A stretch of 64,000 bases of DNA from Gemmobacter denitrificans (lineage in GTDB: Bacteria > Pseudomonadota > Alphaproteobacteria > Rhodobacterales > Rhodobacteraceae). Positions 61,607-64,000 of the stretch are shown piece by piece. Position 1 is the stretch's first letter, and each line of letters opens with the position of its first letter. Under the pieces are notes generated by a model. That model saw only the letters and a program-made list of their open reading frames with translations. It was not told the origin of the DNA and did not search any database. Made by a program: the position numbers and the translations under genes. The stretch spans positions 1 through 64,000 of the forward strand of contig NZ_JBALHR010000013.1 in NCBI RefSeq assembly GCF_036964905.1, read 5' to 3'.

Positions 61607-62177
61607 AGCTTAGCTCCGAACCGTAGATCTCTTGCAGGACATCAATTGTAGCACTTGGGACAAGTTCTGAGATGTCCCTCTGTGCTCGCAAACGATCTCT
61701 GACTTCAGAAGCGGTCATCCCCTTGATCATGCCCCGATTAATGACTTCGACACGATAGCCGTGCGTCGAGAAGAGTGACATTTTTCGTTCCTCCCACGAC
61801 GAGAAGACTCGAACCCAAAATACACAGTCACTAGCCTTGGGAAGAACATACTTCCAATCTTGAGGCCTTGTAAGCTCGAATGGCACTATGCTGAAGTCTG
61901 TTGAAGAAACTCCAGCGTCCAACAGCGCCCTAGAAATTATCTGCGACCTAATGAAGTAATTGAACGGATTGGCATCCGATCGATTTCGATGGTCACTTTC
62001 AGAAAATGTATCATCGGGCGGCGCAAACGGATTTGTTATAGCCACAATCAAGTGTTGGCAATTTTCACGAGCCGCAAGTAGGTATGACAGATGCTCCTTA
62101 TGCAGAGGCTGGAAGCGACCATGAGCAATCCCATACTTTATTCTACCCTCCGATTGGCTTACCTCGACCGCACTCAT
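61596..62177 (-). CDS. NMNAT-like nucleotidyltransferase
   Basis: 193 aa from the ATG at 62177, which overlaps the upstream stop (ATGA at 62174-62177). The nucleotidyltransferase signature is GIAHGRFQPLHKEHL (H-x-x-H at about 27-30 in the HxGH position), followed by LIVAITNPF. The C-terminal nucleotide loop is MIKGMTASEVRDRL (S/T-x-x-x-R). The pattern matches archaeal-type NMN adenylyltransferases and NadR-like domains. Being inside a three-gene accessory cassette it is unlikely to be the housekeeping NAD enzyme. Confidence 0.75.
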   Translation of the reverse strand: MSAVEVSQSEGRIKYGIAHGRFQPLHKEHLSYLLAARENCQHLIVAITNPFAPPDDTFSESDHRNRSDANPFNYFIRSQIISRALLDAGVSSTDFSIVPFELTRPQDWKYVLPKASDCVFWVRVFSSWEERKMSLFSTHGYRVEVINRGMIKGMTASEVRDRLRAQRDISELVPSATIDVLQEIYGSELSYAV

Positions 62178-62941
62178 GCTGCCTTCCCATTGGACCAAAG
62201 AAGTGAGTAAAGGTTTCTAAAGGCAACCGAGAACTCAGCACTATCAGTACTCTCCCGATTGCTGAAACAGAGCTGAGGTGCGTCCCATCCTGTGTCGCTA
62301 GCCGGATCATATCTGCTTATGTAAACTTGATTTCCATCAATTATTAGCATTCTCAGAGGAGGCAAGAAGTCATAGACTCTTGCCTGCAGGGTATCACTCA
62401 GCCTGGGCCTAAGTATTTCAATCGAACTTCCAATGTCGGACTTGACACGCTCTTGCTTCGACGAACTCTTCGTCCAATTCGAAATCTGCGTACCCGCCGG
62501 ATCAAGCAGCATTATTCTGACCTTGACTTCACCCGCAGCAATCTTCCGGCCGAGCTTACTGCTTTCATCTAGAATCTGCGGAAGAAATTTCGTCCCACCA
62601 ACCCCAATAAAGTCAATTGAAGTCTTTGCGAGTTCGCAGGCCTTCTCTGCTTTTGTGCCGTACTTCAGTGTGCTTTCAACGCGATCCAAACCCGCTAGCT
62701 CAGCACCCGAGACCAACTGCATCAATCGATCGTAAGTCAAGTGGATTGTTTTGTCACCACCGGAGTAGATATAGGTAATGACAGCACTGCAGATCGTTCC
62801 AGCAAGAAACAGCAATAGACTTGAGAGCTTCTCTCCAATCTGGCTTGAATTAAAGTGCGCAAGTAGACCAATTAAAAGCGCAACAATAAGTATGCTTACT
62901 GTGGTAAGGTGCCGCCAGCTGTTGATCGCGTTTACTTTCAT
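62174..62941 (-). CDS. Membrane protein with two TM helices and a PLD-like/DUF5919-like domain
   Basis: 255 aa from ATG 62941, which has an AGGGGG site; a start at 62974 would add 11 residues. Two N-terminal membrane segments (TTVSILIVALLIGLLAHF and LSSLLLFLAGTICSAVITYIY) are followed by a cytoplasmic domain of about 190 residues: FIGVGGTKFL, VKVRIMLLDPAG, and RMLIIDGNQVYISRYD. This pattern resembles PLD-like domains that lack the HKD catalytic pair (DUF5919 type). It heads the cassette with the nucleotidyltransferase and dCTP-deaminase-like genes and is a plausible membrane effector or sensor. Confidence 0.65.
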   Translation of the reverse strand: MKVNAINSWRHLTTVSILIVALLIGLLAHFNSSQIGEKLSSLLLFLAGTICSAVITYIYSGGDKTIHLTYDRLMQLVSGAELAGLDRVESTLKYGTKAEKACELAKTSIDFIGVGGTKFLPQILDESSKLGRKIAAGEVKVRIMLLDPAGTQISNWTKSSSKQERVKSDIGSSIEILRPRLSDTLQARVYDFLPPLRMLIIDGNQVYISRYDPASDTGWDAPQLCFSNRESTDSAEFSVAFRNLYSLLWSNGKAA

Positions 62942-63096
62942 TTTGCCCCCTGTCAGTATCAGATCACTCGTCAATCAAGTCGATTTTGGCTTTTTGGCTA
63001 TCGTTCGTCTTGTCAACTGCCTGTCTGCTTGACTTGACCGCAACAAGGGATAGCTTACTCCCTCTGCCGTGGGTAGCCTAAGGTTTGGTGTCGAGT

Positions 63097-64000
63097 TCAT
63101 GACGCGCCGTAGCTGAGTTCTATTAGCGGCTTCGCCTTCTCTAGATCCTCGGCCTTCGACAGCGTGATCTCAAGGTCGCCGGTGCCGAAGTGGCCAAGGT
63201 TGGAGACGTCGCGGGTAAAGCTCGGCTCAAGCTGAACCGTCGACGGGTCAATTTTCACGAACATCAGAATCTTGGAGGTCGTTGGGCGGAACTCGACGCA
63301 GGCGAAGTTCTTGATCCGCTTGAACGCGATGTAGAAGCGTAACCTCGTCTCCTGCACATCGTCGCCCAGTGCCATCATGTAGGCGCGCAAGGCCTCAAAA
63401 CGGTCCAACATCCCGGGATCAAGTTCCTGCAGGACGGTGCCAATCGTCTTGTACTTGTTGCCGCCCCCTGCCCCGCCATCCGTCACACTGCCTTTAGTGT
63501 CGATAAACACGCCCTTGGTCGAGGTCGCTGCCACAAGGTCGAGCATCAGAAGCTCAGGCCCGAAGCGCCGGTAGCGGATCAGTTCGATGTTCCGCTGCAT
63601 CTGCTTCACGGCATGGTCGTCATACCGATTGAAATCGCCCGCGATGCAGATCAGGCGCGGTGCGGACCAGTCGACACCATCGGCGGCGGCCTTGCCGAGT
63701 TTCTCCATCACCAGCCACTGGAAATCCTTGCGGTGGTCCATCAGCCAATCAAGGTAGAAGAGCCCCTGGTTGATGACGTTCTCGTTGCTGGCCCGCTTGT
63801 ACTCGAGGATCACCGGGCAGCCGTTCTCGTCCAGGCCCAGCGTGTCGATCCGGCCGCCATGGGTGGTCGTGTACTCAGTGGCTAAGAAGCGGACACCCAG
63901 CAGCGCCTCGAGGTTCTTCTCGAACAGGACTTGCACGGATTTCTCGACCGTGTCGGTCGTTCCAGCCAGTTCAGTAATGGCACCGGAGGCTATGCGGAAC
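63097..64000 (-). CDS. NucS/DUF91-like PD-(D/E)XK plus DUF5655 protein (5' end outside window)
   Basis: The frame is open to the right edge, so the N-terminus is cut by the window; the in-frame GTG at 63936 is not the likely start. The nuclease-like part has VQVLFEKNLEALLGVRFLATEY, then HGGRIDTLGLD and PVILEYKRA (D-x-n-E-x-K of a PD-(D/E)XK fold). The C-terminal about 110 residues match the DUF5655 pattern (FYIAFKRIKNFACVEFRP, IDPSTVQ). Such proteins are common near phage and defence loci; a function in nucleic acid processing is inferred. Confidence 0.75.
   Translation of the reverse strand, partial: FRIASGAITELAGTTDTVEKSVQVLFEKNLEALLGVRFLATEYTTTHGGRIDTLGLDENGCPVILEYKRASNENVINQGLFYLDWLMDHRKDFQWLVMEKLGKAAADGVDWSAPRLICIAGDFNRYDDHAVKQMQRNIELIRYRRFGPELLMLDLVAATSTKGVFIDTKGSVTDGGAGGGNKYKTIGTVLQELDPGMLDRFEALRAYMMALGDDVQETRLRFYIAFKRIKNFACVEFRPTTSKILMFVKIDPSTVQLEPSFTRDVSNLGHFGTGDLEITLSKAEDLEKAKPLIELSYGAS

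Overview
The window is high-GC DNA of alphaproteobacterial, Rhodobacteraceae-like character. The evidence is codon and protein style, GTA-like tail genes, a DUF2793 tail fibre, an etfBA-hbd cluster and a PuuR-like/gabT pair. It holds no complete tRNA, no rRNA, no integrase and no CRISPR array. Both window ends cut through a gene.

Layout. (1) 1-3953: left part of a defective prophage, with capsid, DUF2190 decoration protein, head-tail genes and tail terminator. A HEPN-like gene and a PD-(D/E)XK-like gene interrupt it, and it ends in a tail-tube gene cut after about 30 codons. (2) 3887-6178: two lower-GC orphan genes and a 160-bp phage-end/att-like segment. (3) 6179-8270: a wrecked zone with a decayed Druantia/DUF1998-helicase-like remnant cut by an IS1182-type transposase fragment. 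(4) 8272-27827: two long leftward catabolic operons, each with a divergent regulator. One is gabT-ALDH-buk-ptb-hbd-etfB-etfA-gdh with a PuuR-like XRE-cupin regulator. The other is hyuB-hyuA-livGFHM-binding protein with an AraC-type regulator. Together they look like uptake, ATP-dependent ring opening, transamination, aldehyde oxidation and possibly acyl-phosphate/CoA activation of a lactam or related N-compound. (5) 27959-53265: a defence island with an HTH-HTH-methyltransferase fusion, an uncharacterised gene, McrC, McrB, a TM0106-type nuclease-helicase with a WYL regulator, an HsdMSR type I system with a YgjP-like peptidase, a YhaN/YhaO (SbcCD-like) pair, an unknown gene and a second, truncated WYL regulator. 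(6) 53265-60732: the right part of the prophage. A tail-tube C-terminal piece is fused in frame to the WYL gene, then comes a tail-tip fragment, tail fibre, amidase, holin, a three-gene cargo cassette ending in an MBL-fold hydrolase, and a second copy of the phage-end segment with the 3' 45 nt of tRNA-fMet. (7) 60733-64000: a compact cassette of membrane/PLD-like protein, NMNAT-like nucleotidyltransferase and degenerate dCTP-deaminase-like protein, then a partial NucS/DUF5655-like gene.

The most striking structural fact is that one tail-tube gene appears split, its N-terminal codons at 3.8 kb and its C-terminal codons at 53.3 kb. About 49 kb of metabolic and defence DNA lies between, and the phage-end segment occurs twice. 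Either a large rearrangement or insertion broke the prophage, or the contig is chimeric; reads across the junctions would decide. The best candidates for undescribed systems are the three-gene nucleotide-metabolism cassette (61046-62941) and the three-gene MBL cassette between holin and att (58070-60409).
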